9,958 nt of DNA, from contig JAUNUL010000052.1 in the NCBI GenBank assembly GCA_030538175.1, positions 1 to 9,958 of the forward strand. The letters run 5' to 3'. The position numbers and the translations under genes are program-made. Every line of letters begins with the position of its first letter. Positions within the stretch are counted from its first letter, which is position 1. Shown here one piece after another: positions 1 through 5,351 of the stretch. This stretch comes from Propionibacteriaceae bacterium. GTDB taxonomy: Bacteria; Actinomycetota; Actinomycetes; Propionibacteriales; Propionibacteriaceae. Below the pieces are notes generated by a model, which was given only the letters and a program-made list of their open reading frames with translations, did not search any database and was not told the origin of the DNA.

Positions 1-268
1 CGCGGCCGCGTTGACCACCACCGGAACGGGGGCGTCGATCCACGTCAAGGAAGTCGACCCGGACCTGTTCCCGACCGGCGAGGGCGGCGATGACCGTGCG
101 GAGGGCCTGCGCGGTGCGGCCCTGTCGACCGATCACCTTGCCGATGTCCTCGGGATGGACCCGAACCTCCATCATCCGTCCCCGGCGCAGGTCCTTGTCC
201 CGGATGCGCACGTCATCGGGGTTGGCAACGATGCCCCGGACCAGATGCTCGAGAGCGTCGGCGAGCAT
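1..268 (-). CDS. khpA: KhpA, KH-domain RNA-binding protein (3' end cut by window edge)
   Basis: I translated this frame by hand from the ATG at 268-266; it stays open for 89 codons to the window edge, so the stop is missing. The start reads MLADALEHLVRGIVANPDDV, followed by a KH core with VIGRQGRTAQALR, where GRQG (residues 47-50) is the GxxG loop that contacts RNA. This is the small single-KH protein KhpA, which in other bacteria binds RNA together with KhpB and affects cell envelope and division. It begins two bases after the rpsP stop, so translation is probably coupled; this rpsP-khpA order, followed by rimM-trmD-rplS, is usual in actinobacteria. Family members are generally about 77-80 residues. 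Here the core ends near residue 77 and a basic Gly/Arg tail (RRPRSGGGQRGR) runs off the window, so the C-terminus is longer than usual. Identity is nearly certain; the true end cannot be seen. Confidence 0.93.
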   Translation of the reverse strand, partial: MLADALEHLVRGIVANPDDVRIRDKDLRRGRMMEVRVHPEDIGKVIGRQGRTAQALRTVIAALAGREQVRVDFLDVDRRPRSGGGQRGR

Positions 269-270
269 GC

Positions 271-753
271 TCAGGCCTGCTCGGCGTCGCCGGACTCGGC
301 TTCGGCCGGTGCGTCCTCGGTCGCAGCCTCGTCAGCGTCGGCTTCCGGGGCGTCAGCCGCGTCAGCCTTGGCCTCGGACTTCTTCGCGCTGAACGCCTCA
401 ACCGTCGGCGAGCCCTCGGCATTGGCGAGCGCCTTGTTGAAGATCTCGGTCTTGTTCGGCTTCTCCGGCTGCGGATCGATGCCCGGGGCGGTGTCGTCGC
501 CGGTGTGCTTCTGCCAGTCACCGGAGCGCTTGAAGATGGCCACGACGGCCTCAGTGGGCTGTGCGCCCACGCTCAGCCAATACTGAGCGCGCTCGGAGTT
601 GACCTGGATGAACGACGGATCGTTCTTCGGGTGATAGAGCCCGATCTCCTCGATCGCCCGGCCATCCCGCTTCTTGCGGGAGTCCATGACGACGATGCGA
701 TAGTGCGGGGAGCGAATAGCGCCCATCCGCTTCAGACGAATCTTGACAGCCAC
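271..753 (-). CDS. rpsP: 30S ribosomal protein S16 with long acidic tail
   Basis: S16 is a component of the 30S subunit that binds 16S rRNA and helps assembly. The N-terminal 85 or so residues are the classic S16 core: [20 protein letters not shown], then [22 protein letters not shown] and the [14 protein letters not shown] segment. The start is GTG at 753-751, chosen because MAVKIRLKR is the conserved N-terminus and an AGGAG lies 11 bases upstream. At 160 residues it is about twice the size of the enterobacterial protein. The extra 75 residues are low complexity, with Lys/Asn early and an Ala/Asp/Glu-rich end ([20 protein letters not shown]). Such tails occur in actinobacterial S16 proteins and are probably disordered. 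The stop is two bases from the khpA start, and the upstream 241-bp gap probably carries the promoter. Confidence 0.97.
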   Translation of the reverse strand: MAVKIRLKRMGAIRSPHYRIVVMDSRKKRDGRAIEEIGLYHPKNDPSFIQVNSERAQYWLSVGAQPTEAVVAIFKRSGDWQKHTGDDTAPGIDPQPEKPNKTEIFNKALANAEGSPTVEAFSAKKSEAKADAADAPEADADEAATEDAPAEAESGDAEQA

Positions 754-764
754 GTGGGTGGAAT

Positions 765-769
765 CTCCT
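765..769 (-). promoter_or_regulatory. Ribosome binding site of rpsP
   Basis: The minus strand reads AGGAG here, followed by 11 bases and then the GTG start of rpsP. The spacing is on the long side, but it is the only good Shine-Dalgarno match and supports the GTG at 753. Confidence 0.7.
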
Positions 770-778
770 GGTATGGGT

Positions 779-794
779 CCCCGATGATTCGGGG
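779..794 (-). promoter_or_regulatory. Hairpin in the rpsP leader
   Basis: A perfect 6-bp inverted repeat, CCCCGA-ATCA-TCGGGG on the minus strand, with a 4-base loop. It lies nine bases upstream of the AGGAG of rpsP and so would sit in the 5' leader. It has no following U-run, so it is not a standard terminator. It may shape translation initiation or mRNA stability of rpsP-khpA; that role is inference. Confidence 0.4.
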
Positions 795-902
795 GATGCG
801 GGTAAGGCTCGATCCACCGTGTGGGGCACAGCAGAGCGGGACTTGGATGGATCCGGACACCGTGGGGTGAGAGGGCACCACAACGTCACGGACGCGCCCG
901 CC

Positions 903-908
903 ATTGTG
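903..908 (-). promoter_or_regulatory. Possible -10 element for rpsP (weak)
   Basis: In the 241-bp gap between the membrane protein and rpsP, the minus strand carries CACAAT, four of six matches to TATAAT. The best upstream -35-like sequence is TTCCAT with an 18-base spacer, which is poor. If real, the transcript would have a leader of roughly 140 bases including the hairpin at 779-794. I see no small gene in this gap (754-994) and nothing better as a promoter. Confidence 0.22.
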
Positions 909-994
909 CCACACCGTCGGCCACGCATGGAAATCAGGTCGCGGGCCACGGACCGCAGTCGCACAATTCACGTCGCCGATGCCCACTCGTCCGG

Positions 995-1507
995 TCAGGA
1001 CAGCAATCCCAGGCACCAATGGGCGGCTCCCGCGCCAGCGGCGCCCACGAGCAGGCTGGTCAGCGTGCCCAGGATGAACCGCTCGGCCGTGCCGTCCGCA
1101 GCCTTCAGATCCGGATAGCGCGCCAGTCCCTTGACGGCAACGATCGCGGCGATTCCCGCGGGGAAACCCCCCAACAGTGTCGCCACCGTAGCCAGTCGCT
1201 CCAGCCACCCGATCGCCCGGCCACCGCGCAGGTGGGCACCTGCAGCCTCGATGGGCGACAGCCCGTCCGCCCCCGGCACGGATGCCTCACCTGCACCTTC
1301 CGCTGGCCCCGCGACCGCTCGGTCTTCCTCGTGCCCCATCCCTTGGTCAGCCGCAGGACCGCTCTGGATCTCAGTCGGACCGTTTGGGCTGAGCTCACCA
1401 GCCCAGTGGAACACCCGCCGCACAACTCGGTCCCCGCCGAACACCGCAAGCAGGGTCCAGGCCAGCACGATGCCCCAGCGGGCGAGAGCCCACCATGGTT
1501 CGTTCAT
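995..1507 (-). CDS. Small membrane protein, possible SatE/DUF3307-like partner of the SatD-like protein
   Basis: A 170-residue protein starting at ATG 1507. It has a hydrophobic segment near residues 11-24 (WGIVLAWTLLAVFGG), a polar Gly/Ala/Glu-rich stretch at about 38-95, and two further hydrophobic segments near 105-126 and 145-168. The C-terminal part contains GRAIGWLERL, then IVAVKGLARYPDL, then AERFILGTLTSLL. From memory this spacing resembles the C-terminal region of DUF3307/SatE-type membrane proteins (IGxLER, AKSxxRF, AEYxLIGTLxS), which often lie beside SatD genes; the N-terminal DUF3307 pattern itself is not visible. It starts nine bases after the stop of the SatD-like gene, so the two are very probably one operon and may act together. 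The ribosome binding site is weak (TAGG about ten bases upstream). Function is unknown; the family link is tentative. Confidence 0.8.
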   Translation of the reverse strand: MNEPWWALARWGIVLAWTLLAVFGGDRVVRRVFHWAGELSPNGPTEIQSGPAADQGMGHEEDRAVAGPAEGAGEASVPGADGLSPIEAAGAHLRGGRAIGWLERLATVATLLGGFPAGIAAIVAVKGLARYPDLKAADGTAERFILGTLTSLLVGAAGAGAAHWCLGLLS

Positions 1508-1516
1508 GGAAACAGC

Positions 1517-2251
1517 CTATTTTCCGCCACTGACAGTTTTCGCTGCCTGCTCTCCCGCCTGCGGATCGCCGGCCTGCACCCGATCGAGCAGACGCGTGGC
1601 GAGCTCTGCCCCGCGTACCCCCTCTCGCCACAGCGCACGTGCAAGCCGCTGACTCACCGCCGACTCGCTCACGCCCAACTGTTGAGCGACCTGCGCCTGG
1701 GTCGCCGCATCCCGGTCTTGGGGCTCCACCCCCACCGAATCCTCCGCACCAGGGGTCAGCGCGTCGACCACAACCCAGCCCTTGTCGGTGCGGCGGGTGA
1801 GGAGCGTGCGCAGCAGGACCAACGCGGTTTCCGCCTCGAGGCCGCGGTCGGCGTCGGCGGGGTGGGCGGTCCGCAAAGCCACGTACGCCGGTGCCCGCGC
1901 GCTGTCGACGACTGCTTGCCGGGCTGCGATGTACGCAGAGCCGCGTGCCGCGCGAGTGCTCGTCACAGCGGCGTCCTCCACATCCCCGAAACCGATGCCG
2001 ATCCGCCAGCCCGGATCGTCCAGACCGCTCAGGGCATCCAGGCGAGCCAGCCGGACAACCAGTTCGACGATGGCGCTGCCTTCAGCGAGCAGACCCTGGA
2101 ACTCGTCACCCGCTGTCCGATCGAACCCCAGGATGAGCCCGGGCAGCGTGTCGAGCTGAGCAAGAGCCGCCTCCACGCGGTCCGGTCCACGCCGGCTCCG
2201 TCGTTGGTCGACATTCACCGCCCAGACGCTGCTTAAGCCTTTTTTCTTCAT
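1517..2251 (-). CDS. SatD family-like protein with C-terminal helix-turn-helix
   Basis: A 244-residue protein. Segments matching the SatD family as I know it: an N-terminal strand with VNVDQRRSRRGPDR (family GDxxxSR type; here the Gly is replaced), FDRTAGDEFQGLL with GDEFQ at 48-52, WRIGIGFGDVE at 82-92, and GSAYIAARQAVVDSAR at about 104-119. Near residues 183-207, TQAQVAQQLGVSESAVSQRL is a clear helix-turn-helix. SatD was named from a Streptococcus acid-tolerance and secretion locus; its biochemical role is not settled. The GDEF-type motif may hint at a nucleotide-cyclase-like fold, which is only inference. The ATG start at 2251 has no Shine-Dalgarno sequence, and codon 6 is TTA, rare in such GC-rich DNA. 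A -10-like TAAGAT ends seven bases before the ATG, which would suit a leaderless mRNA. The amidohydrolase lies 38 bases upstream and the membrane protein nine bases downstream. Confidence 0.88.
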   Translation of the reverse strand: MKKKGLSSVWAVNVDQRRSRRGPDRVEAALAQLDTLPGLILGFDRTAGDEFQGLLAEGSAIVELVVRLARLDALSGLDDPGWRIGIGFGDVEDAAVTSTRAARGSAYIAARQAVVDSARAPAYVALRTAHPADADRGLEAETALVLLRTLLTRRTDKGWVVVDALTPGAEDSVGVEPQDRDAATQAQVAQQLGVSESAVSQRLARALWREGVRGAELATRLLDRVQAGDPQAGEQAAKTVSGGK

Positions 2252-2278
2252 ATGACAATCTTAAGTGATTAGGCTTAA
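2233..2278 (-). promoter_or_regulatory. AT-rich inverted repeat and possible leaderless promoter over the SatD-like start
   Basis: The 8-bp arms TTAAGCCT and AGGCTTAA (2233-2240 and 2271-2278) are perfect inverted copies separated by 30 bases, and the ATG at 2251 lies between them. A third related palindrome, CTTAAG at 2260-2265, overlaps TAAGAT (2263-2258), a -10-like hexamer placed at -12 to -7 relative to the A of the ATG. A -35 element is not convincing (TGTAGT, 17-base spacer). No Shine-Dalgarno is present. The layout fits an operator over a leaderless promoter, possibly bound by the gene's own HTH domain, or an mRNA hairpin with the start in its loop. The repeat is visible; the function is inferred. 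Confidence 0.4.
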
Positions 2279-2289
2279 TAACTACAGCT

Positions 2290-3477
2290 TCAGCAGACAA
2301 CCTGTCCGCGAAGGATCACCCTGCTCGGCGCCCGCACCACCTGGAGATCCCTGCGCGGGTCTGCGTCGAAGACCACCAGGTCGGCCGGGGACCCGTCGGC
2401 GATGCCGGCGAATCCGAGCCACGACCTCGCCCGCCATGATCCAGCACCCAACGCAAAGTCGGCGCCGCCGATCTCACCCAGCATCGTGATCTCCTGGCCG
2501 ATCAACCCGTGCGGCACCACTCCCCCGGCATCTGTGCCGGCATAGATGGGTACGCCGGCCTCCAGCGCCGATCGATAGGTCTCCTGGCGTCGGGCATAGA
2601 GGGCGCGCATGTGATCGGCATAGTGCGGGAACCTCGCCTGGCCTGCATCAGCGATGCCAGGAAAGTTCTCGAGGTTGACCAGCGTCGGCACCAGCGCCAC
2701 CTGGCGTTCCGCCATCATCGCGATCGTTGTGTCGGTGAGGCCCGTGCCGTGCTCAATGCCGTCGATTCCGGCCTCGAGATAGGTGTCCAGGCCTTCTTCA
2801 CCGAAGTGGTGAGCAGTGACCCGGCAACCGAGTTCGTGAGCTCGGGCGATGGCTGCCGTGACCTGTTCCGCCGGCCACAGCGGTGCCAGGTCACCGGTAT
2901 CCCGATCGATCCAGTCGCCGACCAATTTCACCCAGCCGTCGCCCCGGGCGGCCTGCCGCTCGACTTCGCTGACCAGGTCATCCAGTTCGATCTCTTCACC
3001 ATAATCACGCAGATAGCGACGTGGCCTGGCGATGTGCCGGCCGGCGCGCACGATTCTGGGCAGGTCTTCGACATCGTCGATCCATCGGGTATCCCCCGGC
3101 TGCCCACAATCGCGCAACAACAAGGCACCGACATCTCGGTTGGCCAGAGCCTGTGCCTCAGCCGTGTCAGCGGGCACCGCCCCGTGGTTGTCCAATCCGA
3201 CGTGACAGTGTGCATCGACGAACCCGGGGAGCAGGAAGGCTTCCCGACAGATCGTCGTCGCATTCGCGACCGGCTCGAACCGGATCAGCCCGTCGACGAC
3301 CCAGAGGTCACGTTGTTCACCATCGGGCAGCACCGTGCCGTGCAGGTGCAGCCGGGGCTTCGGCGCCGTCGGATCGATGCGCAGATGCGGTTGGGGGTGG
3401 GCATGGACATGCCCCGGCCCATGGGAGTGAAGATGTCCGCCAAGGACGGGTCGAGCACCCGGAGACGTCGCAGCCAT
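2290..3477 (-). CDS. Metal-dependent amidohydrolase with His-rich N-terminus
   Basis: A 395-residue member of the amidohydrolase superfamily (imidazolonepropionase/prolidase-like branch), predicted to hydrolyse a C-N bond of an unknown small substrate in the cytoplasm. The TIM-barrel metal site is complete: FLLPGFVDAHCHVG gives the HxH pair (H90, H92), GWVKLVGDW the probable carboxylated lysine (K184), RVTAHHFGEEGL a His (H223 or H224), GIDGIEHGTG a His (H243), and IYAGTDAGG the catalytic Asp (D316). The usual small N- and C-terminal beta domain is present (LHLHGTVLPDGEQRDLWVVDG and GSPADLVVFDADPRRDLQVV). Residues 15-31 (HLHSHGPGHVHAHPQPH) carry seven histidines ahead of the normal family start and could bind metal. 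The ATG at 3477 is the only plausible start; no other start codon occurs before the conserved region. Its ribosome binding region lies in a large hairpin. The substrate cannot be told from sequence. Confidence 0.93.
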   Translation of the reverse strand: MAATSPGARPVLGGHLHSHGPGHVHAHPQPHLRIDPTAPKPRLHLHGTVLPDGEQRDLWVVDGLIRFEPVANATTICREAFLLPGFVDAHCHVGLDNHGAVPADTAEAQALANRDVGALLLRDCGQPGDTRWIDDVEDLPRIVRAGRHIARPRRYLRDYGEEIELDDLVSEVERQAARGDGWVKLVGDWIDRDTGDLAPLWPAEQVTAAIARAHELGCRVTAHHFGEEGLDTYLEAGIDGIEHGTGLTDTTIAMMAERQVALVPTLVNLENFPGIADAGQARFPHYADHMRALYARRQETYRSALEAGVPIYAGTDAGGVVPHGLIGQEITMLGEIGGADFALGAGSWRARSWLGFAGIADGSPADLVVFDADPRRDLQVVRAPSRVILRGQVVC

Positions 3478-3484
3478 GTCGACA

Positions 3485-3532
3485 GTCTGCCCTGTGCACC
3501 GGGCGGCCCCGTGCCCGGTGCCTGGGGCAGAC
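3485..3532 (-). terminator. Large compound hairpin between ffh and the amidohydrolase
   Basis: The minus strand forms an outer 8-bp stem (GTCTGCCC with GGGCAGAC) and an inner 9-bp stem (GCACCGGGC with GCCCGGTGC), separated by a symmetric 3x3 internal loop and closed by an 8-base loop. That gives 17 perfect pairs in 48 bases, starting 19 bases after the ffh stop. No U-run follows, so it would be an actinobacterial-type GC-rich terminator at best. It ends only seven bases before the amidohydrolase ATG, and the only Shine-Dalgarno-like AGGG lies in its 3' arm. It could therefore also restrict translation of that gene. The structure is certain; which role applies is not. Confidence 0.6.
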
Positions 3533-3551
3533 CCTCAGGTGCCCGGGCGCG

Positions 3552-5165
3552 CTATTTTCCCTGGTTCTTGAACATCTTCTGCAGCTCCGGCGGCAACTCG
3601 AAGTCACCGGCCGACCCCTTGCCCATGCCCTTGAACTGGTTCGGATCGAAGCCGTGGCCACCAAAGGCGGCTGCGGGATCGATCGCCGGCTGTTCCTCCG
3701 CCGGAGCCGGAGCTGCCCGCTTGGCCGGGTTCCCGGACACACCCCGCTTGTTCTTGGCGGCCTTGCGCTGCTGCTGCTTTGCGCGCTTGCTGACCCCACC
3801 CGCGGTGGGCGGCATGCCGGGCAGCCCTGCGGGCATCTGACCCGTTGCCAGTGCCGACATCATCTTGCGGGCCTCGAAGAACCGGTCGACGAGCTGGTTC
3901 ACATCCGACACCGCACGCCCGGAACCGGCCGCGATCCGGGCTCGGCGGGAGCCGTTGAGAATGCGGGGATCGTCGCGTTCCGCCGGCGTCATCGACAAGA
4001 TGATGGCCTCGATGCGGTCGACTTCCCGCTCGTCGATGTTGGCGATCTGGTCCTTCAGCTCACCCATGCCCGGCAACATGCCGAAGATCTTCGACAGCGG
4101 CCCCATCTTGCGGACGGCCTTCATCTGCTCGAGGAAGTCCCCCAGACCGAACTCGGTGCCGCCCTTGGACGAGATCTTGGCCGCAGCCTTGCGCGACTGC
4201 TCCTCATCGAACGTCTTCTCCGCCTGCTCGATCAGGGTGAGCATGTCGCCCATCCCGAGGATCCGCGAGGCCATCCGCTCTGGATGGAAGACGTCGAAGT
4301 CCTTCAGCGACTCACCGGAGGATGCGAACATGATCGGCTTGCCGATCACCCGGGCAATCGACAGCGCTGCACCACCGCGGGCGTCGCCATCCAGCTTGGT
4401 CAGCACGACACCGTCGAACCCGACACCGTCAGCGAAGGCCTGCGCGGTGTTGACCGCGTCCTGACCGATCATCGCGTCAACGACGAAAAGCACTTCGTCG
4501 GGGTTGACCGCAGCCTTGATGTCAGCGGCCTGTCGCATCAGCGTTTCGTCCACGCCCAGACGACCGGCCGTGTCCACGATGACCACGTCATAGAGCTTGC
4601 GCTCGGCCTCGGCGATGGAGGCCCTCGCGACCCGGACCGGGTCGCCGATCGTTTCACCGGACTCGGACGTATTGCCCGGCTCCGGAGCGAAACAGTGCAC
4701 ACCTGCACGCTGGGCAACCACCTGCAGCTGGGTGACCGCGTTGGGTCGCTGGAGGTCGGCCGCGACGAGCAGCGGCGAATGCCCCTCGGACTTCAACCAG
4801 AGCGCCAGCTTGCCCGCCAAGGTCGTCTTGCCCGCACCCTGCAGACCCGCGAGCATCAGCACCGTCGGCGGCTTCTTCGCGAACCGGATGGTCCGCGTGT
4901 CCCCACCCAGGATCGTCACAAGCTCTTCATTGACGATCTTGACGATCTGCTGACTCGGGTTGAGCGCCTCGGAAACTTCCGCACCCTTGGCGCGTTCCTT
5001 GACCGCGGCGATGAACTCCTTGACGACGCTGAGATTGACATCGGCCTCGAGCAGGGCGATGCGGATCTCGCGCGCGGTCGCGTCGATGTCGGCGTCGCTC
5101 AGCTTGCCCTTGCCCCGAAGGTTCTTGAAGGCGGTGGCCAAGCGATCTTGCAGTGTGTCGAACAA
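3552..5165 (-). CDS. ffh: Ffh, signal recognition particle protein (SRP54)
   Basis: Ffh is the GTPase subunit of the bacterial SRP. It binds 4.5S/scRNA and signal sequences of nascent membrane proteins and delivers ribosomes to FtsY. All three domains are visible in 537 residues. The N domain is residues 1-90. The G domain has the P-loop GLQGAGKTT (107-115), DLQRPNA (138-143), DTAGR (198-202) and TKLDGDARGG (256-265). The M domain from about 325 has the Met-rich finger SKIFGMLPGMGE and the RNA-binding RILNGSRRARIAAGSG (401-416). A basic linker (SKRAKQQQRKAAKNKRG) leads to a Gly/Pro-rich tail ending ELPPELQKMFKNQGK. The start is TTG at 5165, supported by MFDTLQDRLA being the normal Ffh N-terminus and by GAGGA six bases upstream. 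A small insertion seems to lie after PEPGN (TSESGETI, about 165-172). It probably has its own promoter in the 186-bp gap upstream. Confidence 0.98.
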   Translation of the reverse strand: MFDTLQDRLATAFKNLRGKGKLSDADIDATAREIRIALLEADVNLSVVKEFIAAVKERAKGAEVSEALNPSQQIVKIVNEELVTILGGDTRTIRFAKKPPTVLMLAGLQGAGKTTLAGKLALWLKSEGHSPLLVAADLQRPNAVTQLQVVAQRAGVHCFAPEPGNTSESGETIGDPVRVARASIAEAERKLYDVVIVDTAGRLGVDETLMRQAADIKAAVNPDEVLFVVDAMIGQDAVNTAQAFADGVGFDGVVLTKLDGDARGGAALSIARVIGKPIMFASSGESLKDFDVFHPERMASRILGMGDMLTLIEQAEKTFDEEQSRKAAAKISSKGGTEFGLGDFLEQMKAVRKMGPLSKIFGMLPGMGELKDQIANIDEREVDRIEAIILSMTPAERDDPRILNGSRRARIAAGSGRAVSDVNQLVDRFFEARKMMSALATGQMPAGLPGMPPTAGGVSKRAKQQQRKAAKNKRGVSGNPAKRAAPAPAEEQPAIDPAAAFGGHGFDPNQFKGMGKGSAGDFELPPELQKMFKNQGK

Positions 5166-5171
5166 GGTGAA

Positions 5172-5176
5172 TCCTC
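5172..5176 (-). promoter_or_regulatory. Ribosome binding site of ffh (fixes the TTG start)
   Basis: The minus strand reads GAGGA, then six bases, then TTG. No ATG or GTG sits at this distance, so the TTG is the likely start, giving the conserved MFDTL N-terminus. Confidence 0.75.
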
Positions 5177-5223
5177 GGTCAGTCAGTCGTGGGTGCGATT
5201 CTGCGCGAGCGCGCTGCTCATCA

Positions 5224-5229
5224 AGGCTA
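5224..5229 (-). promoter_or_regulatory. Possible -10 element for ffh
   Basis: TAGCCT on the minus strand fits the loose actinobacterial TANNNT -10 pattern and lies 58 bases upstream of the ffh start. No good -35 sequence is present at 16-19 bases. It is the best promoter candidate in the gap between the carboxylase and ffh. Confidence 0.3.
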
Positions 5230-5237
5230 CCGGCCCA

Positions 5238-5255
5238 CGGGAGAAACTGCTCCCG
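5238..5255 (-). other. Small hairpin upstream of ffh
   Basis: CGGGAG-CAGTTT-CTCCCG on the minus strand is a perfect 6-bp stem with a 6-base loop, just upstream of the candidate -10 element. There is no U-run after it. It could help end carboxylase transcription or mark a regulator site in the -35 region; neither can be decided from sequence. Confidence 0.3.
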
Positions 5256-5297
5256 CGAGCACCGTCATGACCTCCGGATGGCGTGGCGGGCAGTCGA

Positions 5298-5351
5298 GGC
5301 GTACGCCATCGACTCCCGCGAACGCGACAGACGCACCCCCGCGCGTACGCC
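5298..5351 (-). terminator. Paired GCGTACGCC repeats just after the carboxylase stop (terminator candidate)
   Basis: GGCGTACGCC (5298-5307) is a full palindrome and a 9-base copy of it (5343-5351) starts immediately after the carboxylase TGA. Because the unit is self-complementary, the two copies can pair over 9 bp around a 35-base GC-rich loop. No U-run is present, so termination is only a suggestion. The position directly after the stop favours an mRNA-end structure over chance. Confidence 0.35.

Noticed and set aside
11..586. A Ser/Ala-rich plus-strand frame opposite khpA and rpsP
   Set aside because: The Ser/Ala richness is the mirror of the Ala/Glu-rich S16 tail; no independent evidence for a gene.
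821..2236. A 471-codon open frame on the plus strand
   Set aside because: It lies antisense to the membrane protein and SatD-like genes and has no family motif; it is a GC-bias shadow.
2509..3840. A 443-codon open frame on the plus strand
   Set aside because: It is antisense to the amidohydrolase and the end of ffh, crosses the intergenic hairpin, and has no coherent protein features.
5178..5188. GTCA repeated nearly three times upstream of the ffh ribosome binding site
   Set aside because: Fewer than three copies and outside the ribosome binding site; too short to suggest phase variation.
3021..5270. A 749-codon open frame on the plus strand, antisense to ffh and part of the amidohydrolase
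   Set aside because: It is made of Arg/His/Pro/Gly-rich low-complexity sequence with no recognisable domain, as expected of an antisense frame in GC-rich DNA; the opposite frame is an unambiguous Ffh.
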